This document shows positions 39,991-40,037 of a stretch of DNA of 40,037 nucleotides, one piece after another. Under the pieces are notes generated by a model. The model had not been told where the DNA came from. It did not search any database and saw nothing but the letters and a program-made list of their open reading frames with translations. The translations under genes were made by a program, and so were the position numbers. Numbering within the stretch: the first letter of the stretch is position 1; each line of letters starts with the position of its first letter. The DNA lies in contig BFEA01000659.1 in NCBI GenBank assembly GCA_003427395.1, positions 718,122 to 758,158 on the forward strand. The letters are read 5' to 3'. Origin of the DNA: Chara braunii (lineage: Eukaryota > Streptophyta > Charophyceae > Charales > Characeae).

Positions 39991-40037
<47 letters not shown>
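39991..40037. repeat. (CT)n microsatellite at window end
   Basis: Pure CT repeat that continues to the last base, so its full length is unknown. Confidence 0.97.

Overview
The window looks like intergenic, repeat-dominated nuclear DNA of a plant-lineage eukaryote. A streptophyte alga of the Chara type is my best guess, from the style of the repeats and from memory of similar proteins; no single marker in the window proves it. The evidence for a plant-like nuclear genome is: two decayed Ty3/gypsy chromoviruses, a gag remnant with a CCHC knuckle, a LINE 3' end with poly-A, tRNA-derived SINEs with Pol III A and B boxes, a transposon-type Ulp1 cysteine protease, a type III hammerhead ribozyme, long microsatellites and an assembly gap (10151-10226). 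No intact host gene, operon, ribosome binding site or CRISPR array is visible. Most long open frames are by-products of tandem repeats.

Layout. 1-4050: CAAT microsatellites, then two tandem arrays whose units can fold into hairpins. 4066-8390: a badly broken but clearly protein-coding segment that may have encoded more than 1,200 residues, of a family I cannot name. 8547-8945: hairpins, a TATA-like box and tRNA-like sequences. 8946-16310: mainly microsatellites and degenerate minisatellites. 16314-17347: 17 hairpin units of about 60 bp in two versions whose stem arms differ in a matched way. 19125-21078: remains of a Ulp1/C48 protease gene. 21186-21300: telomere-like heptamers. 21418-25310: two gypsy elements head to tail. 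27240-31200: small inverted-repeat elements, a SINE fragment, a LINE 3' end and an almost complete SINE with a perfect 14 bp target-site duplication. 32265-32318: the hammerhead ribozyme. 32905-35710: further hairpin repeats, tRNA-derived SINE heads, TATA-like boxes and a 137 bp tandem duplication. 36371-38653: an ACGT-core minisatellite followed by a gag gene remnant and AATAAA. 39011-40037: an 89-bp-armed foldback, a C-only minisatellite and a (CT)n tail.

The genes do not form a pathway. Their shared theme is mobile elements and their decay. In several elements conserved tryptophan positions have become stop codons (TGA, TAG, TAA), which suggests G-to-A (opposite-strand C-to-T) decay of silenced DNA. 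The two findings I consider most worth checking are the hammerhead ribozyme at 32265-32318 and the covarying hairpin array at 16314-17347; the unnamed broken gene at 4066-8390 comes third.
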